The notes beneath the pieces were generated by a model. It was not told the DNA's origin and did no database searches. It saw only the letters and a list, made by a program, of their open reading frames with translations. Source: Candidatus Thiodiazotropha taylori (GTDB taxonomy: Bacteria; Pseudomonadota; Gammaproteobacteria; Chromatiales; Chromatiaceae). From it: 5,809 nt of DNA. Position 1 is the stretch's first letter. Each line of letters opens with the position of its first letter. The translations under genes and the position numbers were made by a program. The stretch spans positions 1-5,809 of the forward strand of contig JAHRHW010000296.1 in assembly GCA_019100305.1 (NCBI GenBank), read 5' to 3'. Positions 1-5,571 of this stretch are shown here, one piece after another.

Positions 1-1
1 C

Positions 2-277
2 GCTGAATTCCTCTTGACCAGCCGCCTCAAGATCTCTCAGCTGGCCGAGCATATCGATAACCCTTTCAAGCATATCGGCGAGCGTCTGGCGCGCAACATC
101 AAAAAGGCCAGTAAGAGGCCGGTTAAATGGTTGGATGAGCAGCATATAGAGTCGGATGGCTTATGCGGATCCTTTCCAGACGATTTGCGGGAGCTTATGA
201 CAATCTATTCAGAGATGAGCAGCAAATCGAGGCAGATGCTGATTGCCATGGCACGAACCATGTCGGAGCATGTTTGA
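2..277 (+). CDS. Helix-turn-helix (XRE/CI-like) DNA-binding protein, 5' end missing
   Basis: The reading frame is open from the left edge (first full codon at base 2) to a TGA at 275-277, so only the C-terminal ~91 residues are visible. A TTG at 14 exists but has no convincing ribosome binding site, so the gene most likely starts outside the window. The stretch HIGERLARNIKKASKRPVKW followed by LDE resembles the end of an XRE/CI-type HTH domain in phage-repressor-like proteins, which typically read NIG-LARKIE-A-x-P-GWLD. The tail (FPDDLRELMTIYSEMSSKSR...) resembles the short helical segment that often follows that domain. The role is probably transcriptional regulation; the target is unknown. 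It lies 131 bases upstream of folP, where ftsH is the usual neighbour, so it may be an accessory insertion. Family assignment rests on motif resemblance only. Confidence 0.5.
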   Translation, partial: AEFLLTSRLKISQLAEHIDNPFKHIGERLARNIKKASKRPVKWLDEQHIESDGLCGSFPDDLRELMTIYSEMSSKSRQMLIAMARTMSEHV

Positions 278-408
278 AGCCTGCAATGTCCTGTTAATTA
301 AGGGAGGCTCTGTGCGGTGCGGCAATAAAAGGAAAATCGGTAGCCTTAGGATGGTAATCTATCGTTTGACAGCTTCGCATTTCGGTTCTGCTCTGAATAA
401 GGAAAACT

Positions 409-1275
409 ATGTCCGCGCCTAAGATTCTCGACTGCGCTGGTAAGCCCCTCGATCTGAGTCAGCCTCGGGTGATGGGGATACTCAATCTGACTCCGGATTC
501 ATTTTCCGACGGAGGGCGTTTTACCGCTCGACATGCAGCCATCAGACATGCCTTGCAGATGATCGAGGAAGGCGCGGCGATGATCGATATTGGCGGTGAG
601 TCAACCCGGCCTGGCGCTCAGCCGGTAACCGCGCAACAGGAGATGGATCGGGTGATTCCGCTGATTGAGGCACTGGCCGGTGAGATCGAAGTGCCTATCT
701 CCGTCGACACCAGTAAGGCTGAGGTGATGCGCGAGGCTGTCTCTGCCGGTGCGGGGATGATCAACGATGTCATGGCACTGCGCGATTCCGGCGCCCTGGA
801 GGCTGCTGCTGAGGCCGCTGTGCCGGTCTGCCTGATGCACATGCAGGGTGAACCCCGCACCATGCAGTGCAATCCTCACTATGATGATGTGGTTGAGGAT
901 GTTAAAACTTTTCTTCAGCAGCGATTGGATGCTTGTTTGGCGTCGGGTATCCCGCAAGACCGACTGATTGTTGATCCTGGGTTTGGCTTCGGCAAAACCC
1001 TGTCTCATAACCTTGCGCTACTCGATAGTCTGCAAAATCTCGAACAGCTTGGTGTGCCGGTATTGGTGGGAATATCCAGAAAGTCTATGATAGGCGCCCT
1101 GCTGGGAGATCGTGCGGTTGAAGAGCGTTTGTATGGCAGTCTGGCGGCTGCGGTGATGGCTGCCATGAAAGGGAGTGCCATTTTACGGGTACACGATGTC
1201 CAGGCTACCGTCGATGCTTTGAAGATTGTGTCGGCTGTTCAGGCTGTTAGCCCCGAACGTCAGCAAAAAAGATAA
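409..1275 (+). CDS. folP: Dihydropteroate synthase
   Basis: This cytoplasmic enzyme condenses 6-hydroxymethyl-dihydropterin diphosphate with p-aminobenzoate to give dihydropteroate in folate synthesis. The 288-residue length is normal for the TIM-barrel family. Both family signatures are present: MGILNLTPDSFSDGG at residues 22-36 and MIDIGGESTRPG at 58-69. Pterin- and phosphate-binding residues are visible: N26, D100 (in SVDTSK), N119 (IND), D189 with the DPGFGFGK loop (189-196), K225 (SRKS) and R260/H262 (RVHD). The ATG at 409 follows an AAGGA Shine-Dalgarno at 399-403. The loops that bear classic sulfonamide-resistance changes (around F32 and P68) look wild type. glmM follows after 75 bases, the usual folP-glmM pairing, and the two are probably co-transcribed. 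No frame disruption is seen. Confidence 0.97.
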   Translation: MSAPKILDCAGKPLDLSQPRVMGILNLTPDSFSDGGRFTARHAAIRHALQMIEEGAAMIDIGGESTRPGAQPVTAQQEMDRVIPLIEALAGEIEVPISVDTSKAEVMREAVSAGAGMINDVMALRDSGALEAAAEAAVPVCLMHMQGEPRTMQCNPHYDDVVEDVKTFLQQRLDACLASGIPQDRLIVDPGFGFGKTLSHNLALLDSLQNLEQLGVPVLVGISRKSMIGALLGDRAVEERLYGSLAAAVMAAMKGSAILRVHDVQATVDALKIVSAVQAVSPERQQKR

Positions 1276-1350
1276 AGAGAGGCTCGCTGCAGCCGATAGT
1301 GAACTGAACAGACACCGGGTTAGTAAGCGATAAAAACTGAGGAATTATCT

Positions 1351-2694
1351 GTGAGTCGAAAGTATTTTGGAACCGATGGTGTGCGCGGCCGTTTTGGCGA
1401 AGGTCCGATTACACCTGAATTTGTGTTGAAGCTGGGTTGGGCGGTCGGACGGATTCTGGGCACGGAATCCAAGAGTCGGGTGTTGATCGGCAAGGATACC
1501 CGTATCTCCGGCTATCTGCTCGAATCGGCCCTGGAGGCTGGACTCACAGCAGCGGGTGTCAATATCACGCTACTCGGCCCCATGCCCACTCCCAGTGTGG
1601 CCTACCTGACCCGAACCCTTCATGCCCAGGCGGGGATCGTCATCAGTGCCTCTCACAATGCCTACACCGACAATGGCATAAAATTCTTCTCCGCAGATGG
1701 ACTCAAACTGCCGGACCAGGTGGAGAGCGCCATCGAGGCGGAGATGGATAAGCCACTCACCACCGTGGATTCCGCCAATCTGGGACGGGCGGAAAAGATG
1801 GATGCAGAAGGGCGCTATATCGAATTCTGTAAGAGCACCATTCCACTCCAGACCCGCTTCAACGGTATGAAAATCGTCGTGGATTGCTCGAATGGGGCCG
1901 CCTACAACATCGCACCCTACGTCTTCGATGAAATGGGCGCCGATGTGATTGCAATCGGCAATCAGCCGAATGGTTTCAATATCAATGACGGCGTCGGCTC
2001 CACCCACCCCGAGTATCTGAAAGCTGCGGTTCTGGAACATGGTGCCGACCTTGGCATTGCCCTGGACGGGGATGGCGATCGTCTGATCATGATCGATGAT
2101 CAGGGCAACGAAGTGGATGGAGATGAGATTCTCTATATCATCGCCTGCTCGCGGATGCGGGTTGGCGAGCTCAAGGGGGCGGTTGTGGGCACCCTGATGA
2201 GTAATCTCGGTCTGGAGCATGCATTGCGGGAGCATGGTGTGGTGTTTGAGCGGACCAACGTGGGGGATCGCTACATCATGGAGCGCCTCTCGAAAAAGGG
2301 CTGGGTGCTCGGTGGTGAGCAGTCTGGCCATATCATCTGCCTGGATCGCACCACCACCGGAGACGGTATCGTCTCAGCGCTACAGGTTCTGGCGGAAGTT
2401 CATGCCACGGGGCGCTCGCTACGGGAGCTCAGCGCCGGAATGAGTAAATACCCGCAAAAACTGACCAACATTCATCTGGGTGGTACCAGTGCCCAGGAGA
2501 TTATGCAGTCGGATGCGGTCAAAAGATCGGTGCGTGAAGCGGAAGTGGAGATGGGCAGCTCAGGTCGGGTGCTGCTCAGACCTTCCGGTACAGAGCCATT
2601 GATGCGTGTGATGGTAGAGGGCAGTGACGGTGAGCAGGTCGAAGTGCTGTCGTCACAGATCGCCAGTACCGTCGAGGCCCTGGTAAGCGGTTGA
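1351..2694 (+). CDS. glmM: Phosphoglucosamine mutase
   Basis: GlmM converts glucosamine-6-phosphate to glucosamine-1-phosphate, the step before UDP-GlcNAc, and so feeds peptidoglycan and lipopolysaccharide synthesis in the cytoplasm. The 447 residues match the family (about 445). All four alpha-D-phosphohexomutase active-site elements are visible: the phosphoserine loop ISASHN (S101 is the phosphorylated serine), the metal-binding loop DGDGDR (D239, D241, D243), the sugar-recognition loop GEQSGH (322-327) and the phosphate-binding loop RPSGTEP (410-416). The N-terminus RKYFGTDGVRG is typical. The start is GTG at 1351, preceded by TGAGGA at 1338-1343. This start gives the canonical N-terminus, and no ATG nearby fits better. 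It shares its orientation with folP upstream. No clear intrinsic terminator follows it. Confidence 0.97.
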   Translation: MSRKYFGTDGVRGRFGEGPITPEFVLKLGWAVGRILGTESKSRVLIGKDTRISGYLLESALEAGLTAAGVNITLLGPMPTPSVAYLTRTLHAQAGIVISASHNAYTDNGIKFFSADGLKLPDQVESAIEAEMDKPLTTVDSANLGRAEKMDAEGRYIEFCKSTIPLQTRFNGMKIVVDCSNGAAYNIAPYVFDEMGADVIAIGNQPNGFNINDGVGSTHPEYLKAAVLEHGADLGIALDGDGDRLIMIDDQGNEVDGDEILYIIACSRMRVGELKGAVVGTLMSNLGLEHALREHGVVFERTNVGDRYIMERLSKKGWVLGGEQSGHIICLDRTTTGDGIVSALQVLAEVHATGRSLRELSAGMSKYPQKLTNIHLGGTSAQEIMQSDAVKRSVREAEVEMGSSGRVLLRPSGTEPLMRVMVEGSDGEQVEVLSSQIASTVEALVSG

Positions 2695-2798
2695 TCCCGG
2701 GTGGTCGGCAGCGAGCCCCGATTTCGGGTAATCCAGGGGGGATGGTGTCTACTTCAAGCATTTCACCTCAGTTTTAGCTGGTGGAATCGGGCCACATA

Positions 2799-2918
2799 TA
2801 ACAGATAAACCACCAACGAACGCGAATTAGCGCAAAATGCATCGAATAACAGTCACCTGGCAGCATCTACTTGCGTAGATTCACGGTGATTGGCGTTCAT
2901 TTGCGGTTTATTCTGCTA
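2799..2918. repeat. Imperfect palindromic repeat built of 10-nt CGCNAAT-like units
   Basis: The outer arms 2799-2827 and 2889-2918 are imperfect reverse complements: within 2806-2827 against 2889-2910, 18 of 22 positions match, and the pairing extends outward with a one-base gap. The left arm divides into 10-nt units from 2811 (CACCAACGAA, CGCGAATTAG, CGCAAAATGC, ATCGAATAAC). The right arm on the - strand does the same from 2905 downward (CGCAAATGAA, CGCCAATCAC, CGTGAATCTA, CGCAAGTAGA). Nested pairings TCACC/GGTGA (2853-2857 and 2885-2889) and ATCTAC/GTAGAT (2865-2870 and 2875-2880, loop TTGC) lie inside. It resembles small dispersed palindromic repeats of environmental proteobacteria. Its copy number cannot be judged from this window. 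Confidence 0.6.
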
Positions 2919-2990
2919 AGTAAGCGCCGATCATTCCGGGGGGAATTGGATCCAATCTGCAGAAAATCGCCAGGAATACCCTCCTGAAGA

Positions 2991-3019
2991 TTGATTTCGG
3001 ACGCGTTGGCCGTTAAGCT
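2991..3019 (+). promoter_or_regulatory. Candidate sigma70-type promoter for tpiA (weak)
   Basis: TTGATT at 2991-2996 (4 of 6 to TTGACA), a 17-base spacer, then TAAGCT at 3014-3019 (3 of 6 to TATAAT). Transcription would start near 3026, leaving a short leader that contains the GGGAG ribosome binding site of tpiA. The matches are modest. The call rests on the correct spacing and on the need for a tpiA promoter after a long gap. Confidence 0.25.
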
Positions 3020-3052
3020 ACCGCGCTTTCTTTTTATAGCGGGAGTGTAAGC

Positions 3053-3805
3053 ATGCGTAGACCACTGGTTGCCGGAAATTGGAAAATGAACGGTTCACTC
3101 GAGAGTGTTCGTAGCTTATTGGATGGTATCAAGGAGGGTGTCGGCGCGGTCACCAACGCTGAAGTTGCGGTCTGCCCCACGGCCATTTTCATTCCTGAGG
3201 CTCAACAGCGACTGGACGGCACCGATATCGCTTGGGGTGGTCAGGATCTCTCCACCGAGACATCCGGTGCCTATACCGGCGAAGTGGCCGCCTCGATGTT
3301 GAATGACTTCGCCTGTAAGTATGTCATCGTAGGACACTCCGAGCGCCGTACCTATCACAACGAAAGTGATGAGCTGGTTGCGAAAAAGTTTGCCACTGCA
3401 CGGGCCGCCGGTTTGGCGCCGATCCTGTGTGTCGGTGAGACTCTGGAAGAGCGTGAGTCCGGTGTCACCAACGAGGTTGTGGCGCGTCAATTGAATGCGG
3501 TGATCGAGCTTGAAGGTGTGGCTGCACTGGCGGATGGTGTCATCGCCTACGAGCCGGTCTGGGCAATCGGTACCGGTAAAACCGCGACCCCTGAGCAGGC
3601 CCAGGAGGTACACGCCTTCATTCGCTCCCTGGTGGCGGAGAAGAGCGCTGAGGTGGCCGAGGGTGTGCGCATCCTCTATGGTGGCTCCATGAAGCCTGGA
3701 AACGCCAAAGAGCTGATTGGCAAAGCGGATATCGATGGCGGCCTGATTGGCGGTGCATCACTGGCTGCAGAAGATTTCCTGGGAATCTGTACGGCGGCAA
3801 ATTAA
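3053..3805 (+). CDS. tpiA: Triosephosphate isomerase
   Basis: This cytoplasmic TIM-barrel enzyme interconverts dihydroxyacetone phosphate and glyceraldehyde-3-phosphate in glycolysis, gluconeogenesis and the Calvin cycle. The 250 residues match the family. The catalytic residues are all visible: N9 and K11 (AGNWKMNG), H95 (VIVGHSERR) and E167 (AYEPVWAIGTG), with the mobile phosphate-gripping loop at about 170-178. The phosphate-binding segments YGGSMKP (209-215) and GGLIGGASL (229-237) are also present. The ATG at 3053 follows GGGAG at 3041-3045, a 7-base spacing. It sits between glmM and secG, as in many Gammaproteobacteria. The long upstream gap suggests that it has its own promoter. secG follows after 61 bases. 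Confidence 0.98.
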   Translation: MRRPLVAGNWKMNGSLESVRSLLDGIKEGVGAVTNAEVAVCPTAIFIPEAQQRLDGTDIAWGGQDLSTETSGAYTGEVAASMLNDFACKYVIVGHSERRTYHNESDELVAKKFATARAAGLAPILCVGETLEERESGVTNEVVARQLNAVIELEGVAALADGVIAYEPVWAIGTGKTATPEQAQEVHAFIRSLVAEKSAEVAEGVRILYGGSMKPGNAKELIGKADIDGGLIGGASLAAEDFLGICTAAN

Positions 3806-3811
3806 TTTTTC

Positions 3812-3848
3812 AGGGTTGTGAGTCAGCGGCTGACTGACTGGACACCCT
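3812..3848 (+). promoter_or_regulatory. Stem-loop in the tpiA-secG intergenic leader
   Basis: An inner perfect hairpin AGTCAG-CGG-CTGACT (3821-3835) sits inside outer pairing AGGGT (3812-3816) with ACCCT (3844-3848), which may be extended by GT/AC. No T-tract follows, so it does not look like an intrinsic terminator. It ends six bases before the AGG of the secG ribosome binding site and might tune secG translation or protect an mRNA end. Function is inferred only. Confidence 0.3.
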
Positions 3849-3866
3849 CTATTAGGTAACGTAGAC

Positions 3867-4376
3867 ATGCAAACGATTTTGACCGTGTTTCACATCTTTC
3901 TGGCCATTGGTTTGGTTGGGTTGATTCTGATTCAACACGGTAAAGGTGCGGATATGGGCGCAGCCTTTGGCAGCGGCGCTTCAGGCACCGTATTCGGTTC
4001 CAAAGGATCGGCCTCTTTTCTGACTCGTGCGACAGCGATTCTGGCAACCCTGTTTTTCGTTACCAGTATGGTGATGGCCTATTTCGCTGCCCAGACCAAC
4101 GAGCCCGAAGGGTTGATGGAGAACATGGGTGCAGCACCGGTGATCGAAGTACCGGCAGCAGAGACTGATCTGCCTGCGGTGCCCGGTGGTAATAGTGATC
4201 TGCCAGCAGTTCCTGCGGCTGACAGCGTGCCACAAGTTCAGTCTGAGGAGATGCCGCCGGTCCAGGCCAGCGAATCCGCAGCTGAAGCGCATGCTACGGC
4301 TTCCGAGGCGATGGCCGAACCGTCCGAAGGGGCTGCGACTGAAGGGCAGCAGCCTGCAGTAGACGGAAAAGAGTAA
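3867..4376 (+). CDS. secG: Protein-export translocase subunit SecG with extended C-terminal tail
   Basis: SecG is the small inner-membrane partner of SecYE and assists SecA-driven export. Two membrane helices are visible, residues ~4-23 (LTVFHIFLAIGLVGLILIQ) and ~52-74 (LTRATAILATLFFVTSMVMA). The family signature GKGADMGAAFGSGASGTVFG lies between them at about 26-44. The protein has 169 residues against about 110 in E. coli. The extra length is a tail (~80-169) rich in Ala, Pro, Glu and Ser, low in complexity, with DLPAVP occurring twice (101-106 and 111-116). The ATG at 3867 follows a modest TTAGGT element near 3852-3857. The tRNA-Leu gene begins 21 bases after the stop, so both are probably on one transcript, as is common for secG. 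Confidence 0.95.
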   Translation: MQTILTVFHIFLAIGLVGLILIQHGKGADMGAAFGSGASGTVFGSKGSASFLTRATAILATLFFVTSMVMAYFAAQTNEPEGLMENMGAAPVIEVPAAETDLPAVPGGNSDLPAVPAADSVPQVQSEEMPPVQASESAAEAHATASEAMAEPSEGAATEGQQPAVDGKE

Positions 4377-4397
4377 GGAGCAGGGAAACAGTTTTTT

Positions 4398-4482
4398 GCC
4401 GATGTGGTGGAATTGGTAGACACGCTATCTTGAGGGGGTAGTGGCGCAAGCCGTGCCGGTTCAAATCCGGCCATCGGCACCA
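4398..4482 (+). tRNA. leuU: tRNA-Leu (anticodon GAG)
   Basis: A complete 85-nt class II tRNA with encoded CCA. The acceptor stem GCCGATG (4398-4404) pairs fully with CATCGGC (4472-4478), followed by discriminator A and CCA (4480-4482). The D stem is GTG/CAC (4407-4409 and 4421-4423). The anticodon stem CTATC/GGTAG (4425-4429 and 4437-4441) encloses loop TTGAGGG with anticodon GAG at 4432-4434, which reads CUC/CUU leucine codons. The long variable arm (GGC-GCAA-GCC, 4443-4452) is typical of tRNA-Leu. The T arm GCCGG/CCGGC (4455-4459 and 4467-4471) closes TTCAAAT. It closely resembles E. coli leuU, which also lies after secG. It is probably processed from the secG transcript. Confidence 0.97.
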
Positions 4483-4491
4483 TCCAATAAG

Positions 4492-4528
4492 AACGGTACA
4501 CGCCAATTTGGTGTGATACCGTTTTTTT
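4492..4528 (+). terminator. Rho-independent terminator after tRNA-Leu
   Basis: The stem pairs AACGGTAC plus ACGCCA (4492-4505) with TGGTGTG plus TACCGTT (4509-4523): 14 base pairs including one G-T pair, a single bulged A at 4516 and a three-base loop. A run of seven T (4522-4528) follows, overlapping the end of the stem. It begins 10 bases after the tRNA CCA and separates the secG-tRNA unit from the nuo operon. Confidence 0.93.
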
Positions 4529-4587
4529 ATGCCTGTAGAAGTATTATAACTAATTGAAATTTATATAATTATTACTTTTTGTCCCAC

Positions 4588-4617
4588 TTGACATTGTTGC
4601 GGGCCAGAGGATAGACT
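4588..4617 (+). promoter_or_regulatory. Sigma70-type promoter for the nuo operon, with AT-rich upstream tract
   Basis: A perfect -35 TTGACA (4588-4593) is followed after 18 bases by TAGACT (4612-4617, 4 of 6 to TATAAT). Directly upstream, about 4540-4580 is strikingly AT-rich with A and T runs, like an UP element that the RNA polymerase alpha subunit can bind. A perfect TATAAT at 4564-4569 lies within that tract but lacks a -35 partner. Transcription would start around 4624, giving a leader of about 60 bases before nuoA. Confidence 0.5.
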
Positions 4618-4683
4618 GCCTGCCTTCCCTGAAGTTTCACCTAAGAACATAACGATTGAATTAACTGGGGGGTCAGCTTTCTG

Positions 4684-5040
4684 ATGCTTGAAAATTATTT
4701 GCCCATCATGATTTTCCTAACGGTCGCTTTCGTGTTGGGTGGCATTGTCATCGGATTGGGCTTTCTGCTTGGTACGAGTAAGCCGGACGACGAGAAAAAC
4801 TCTCCTTATGAATGCGGTTTCGAGGCCTTCGAGGACTCCCGCATGAAATTTGACGTTCGTTACTATCTGGTAGCCATCCTTTTCATTATCTTCGATCTCG
4901 AGATCGCTTTTCTCTTTCCCTGGGCCGTGGTGCTCGACCAGATCGGCATGGTGGGCTTTATCGCCATGATGGTGTTCCTGGGTATTCTGGTAATCGGTTT
5001 TATTTACGAATGGAAGAAAGGGGCTCTGGAGTGGGAGTAA
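4684..5040 (+). CDS. nuoA: NADH-quinone oxidoreductase subunit A
   Basis: NuoA is an inner-membrane subunit of respiratory complex I (homologue of mitochondrial ND3), near the quinone-binding junction. The 118 residues are typical of short NuoA proteins. Three membrane helices are predicted at about 7-30, 60-82 and 88-108. The conserved loop KPDDEKNSPYECGFEAFED (33-51) contains C44, equivalent to the active/deactive-transition cysteine of ND3. The FDLE motif (70-73) carries the conserved acidic residues D71 and E73 (D79 and E81 in E. coli). The ATG at 4684 is preceded by a G-run (4667-4672) 11 bases away, a poor Shine-Dalgarno, but the N-terminus MLENYLPI is what the family shows. First gene of the nuo operon; nuoB follows after 39 bases. 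Confidence 0.97.
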   Translation: MLENYLPIMIFLTVAFVLGGIVIGLGFLLGTSKPDDEKNSPYECGFEAFEDSRMKFDVRYYLVAILFIIFDLEIAFLFPWAVVLDQIGMVGFIAMMVFLGILVIGFIYEWKKGALEWE

Positions 5041-5079
5041 TCAAGATTTTAAGCGCTGTAATCCTCCGGGAGGCTAAGA

Positions 5080-5556
5080 GTGGGCATTGAGGGCATTCTT
5101 GAGAAAGGTGTAATCACCACCTCCGCAGACAAGTTGATCAACTGGGCGCGCACCGGCTCGATGTGGCCGATGACTTTCGGTCTGGCCTGTTGTGCGGTGG
5201 AGATGATGCAGGCTGCAGCATCCCGTTATGACATGGATCGCTTCGGCATCGTGTTCCGCCCCAGCCCACGTCAATCGGATGTGATGATCGTAGCCGGTAC
5301 CCTGGTCAACAAGATGGCCCCGGCACTGCGTAAAGTGTATGACCAGATGGCAGAACCCCGCTGGGTGATCTCCATGGGCTCCTGCGCCAATGGTGGTGGC
5401 TACTATCACTACTCATACGCGGTGGTCAGAGGCGTTGATCGGGTCGTGCCTGTGGATATCTATGTTCCCGGTTGTCCTCCGACAGCAGAGGCGTTGCTGT
5501 ACGGTGTGCTTCAGTTGCAGGACAAGATACGCCGGACCAGTACCATAGCGCGTTAA
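5080..5556 (+). CDS. nuoB: NADH-quinone oxidoreductase subunit B
   Basis: NuoB is the peripheral-arm subunit of complex I that holds the terminal 4Fe-4S cluster N2, which passes electrons to quinone. The 158 residues fit the family. The cluster ligands are visible: tandem cysteines C37-C38 in FGLACCAVEMM, C102 in MGSCANGGGYY and C132 in VPGCPPTAEAL. The conserved arginine-rich segment FRPSPRQSDVMIVAGT (59-74) lines the quinone site. The start is GTG at 5080, chosen because GGGAGG (5068-5073) lies six bases upstream and the frame gives the usual G-I-E-x-x-L-E-K-G N-terminus. A CCTCC just before the Shine-Dalgarno could pair with it weakly. nuoC starts 15 bases after the stop. Confidence 0.98.
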   Translation: MGIEGILEKGVITTSADKLINWARTGSMWPMTFGLACCAVEMMQAAASRYDMDRFGIVFRPSPRQSDVMIVAGTLVNKMAPALRKVYDQMAEPRWVISMGSCANGGGYYHYSYAVVRGVDRVVPVDIYVPGCPPTAEALLYGVLQLQDKIRRTSTIAR

Positions 5557-5571
5557 GGTGGTGGATAGATC

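Larger units (their letters stand above)
2695..3052. other. 358-base non-coding gap between glmM and tpiA
   Basis: I find no credible gene here; the only sizeable open frame is an antisense shadow of the glmM 3' end. Just after glmM there is a small hairpin, CCCG-ATTT-CGGG at 2717-2728, but without a T-tract, so it is not called a terminator. The gap then holds a large imperfect palindrome (2799-2918), a perfect 12-bp palindrome ATTGGATCCAAT (2945-2956), a weak sigma70-like promoter (2991-3019) and the tpiA ribosome binding site (GGGAG, 3041-3045). Confidence 0.7.

Noticed and set aside
278..309. AGCCT...AGGCT inverted repeat after the HTH gene as a terminator
   Set aside because: Only five base pairs around a 22-base loop, with no T-tract.
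366..371. Perfect TTGACA upstream of folP as a -35 box
   Set aside because: No acceptable -10 lies 16-18 bases downstream, and transcription would start almost at the folP ATG, omitting its ribosome binding site.
1570..2331. Long - strand open frame (253 codons) inside glmM
   Set aside because: It is a shadow of glmM codon usage. It has no recognisable family motif and lies wholly opposite a gene with all its catalytic loops intact.
2717..2728. CCCG-ATTT-CGGG hairpin after glmM as a terminator
   Set aside because: The stem is short and no T-run follows; alternative pairings with CCCG at 2696-2699 are equally possible.
4392..4397. Run of six T just before the tRNA as a terminator of secG
   Set aside because: No GC-rich stem precedes it, and termination here would silence the tRNA if it depends on the secG promoter.
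4238..4506. Two overlapping - strand open frames (starts near 4501 and 4506) with peptides such as MAGFEPARLAPLPPQ and WCRWPDLNRHG
   Set aside because: They are antisense to tRNA-Leu and the secG 3' end. Such peptides are a well-known false annotation caused by translating tRNA genes.
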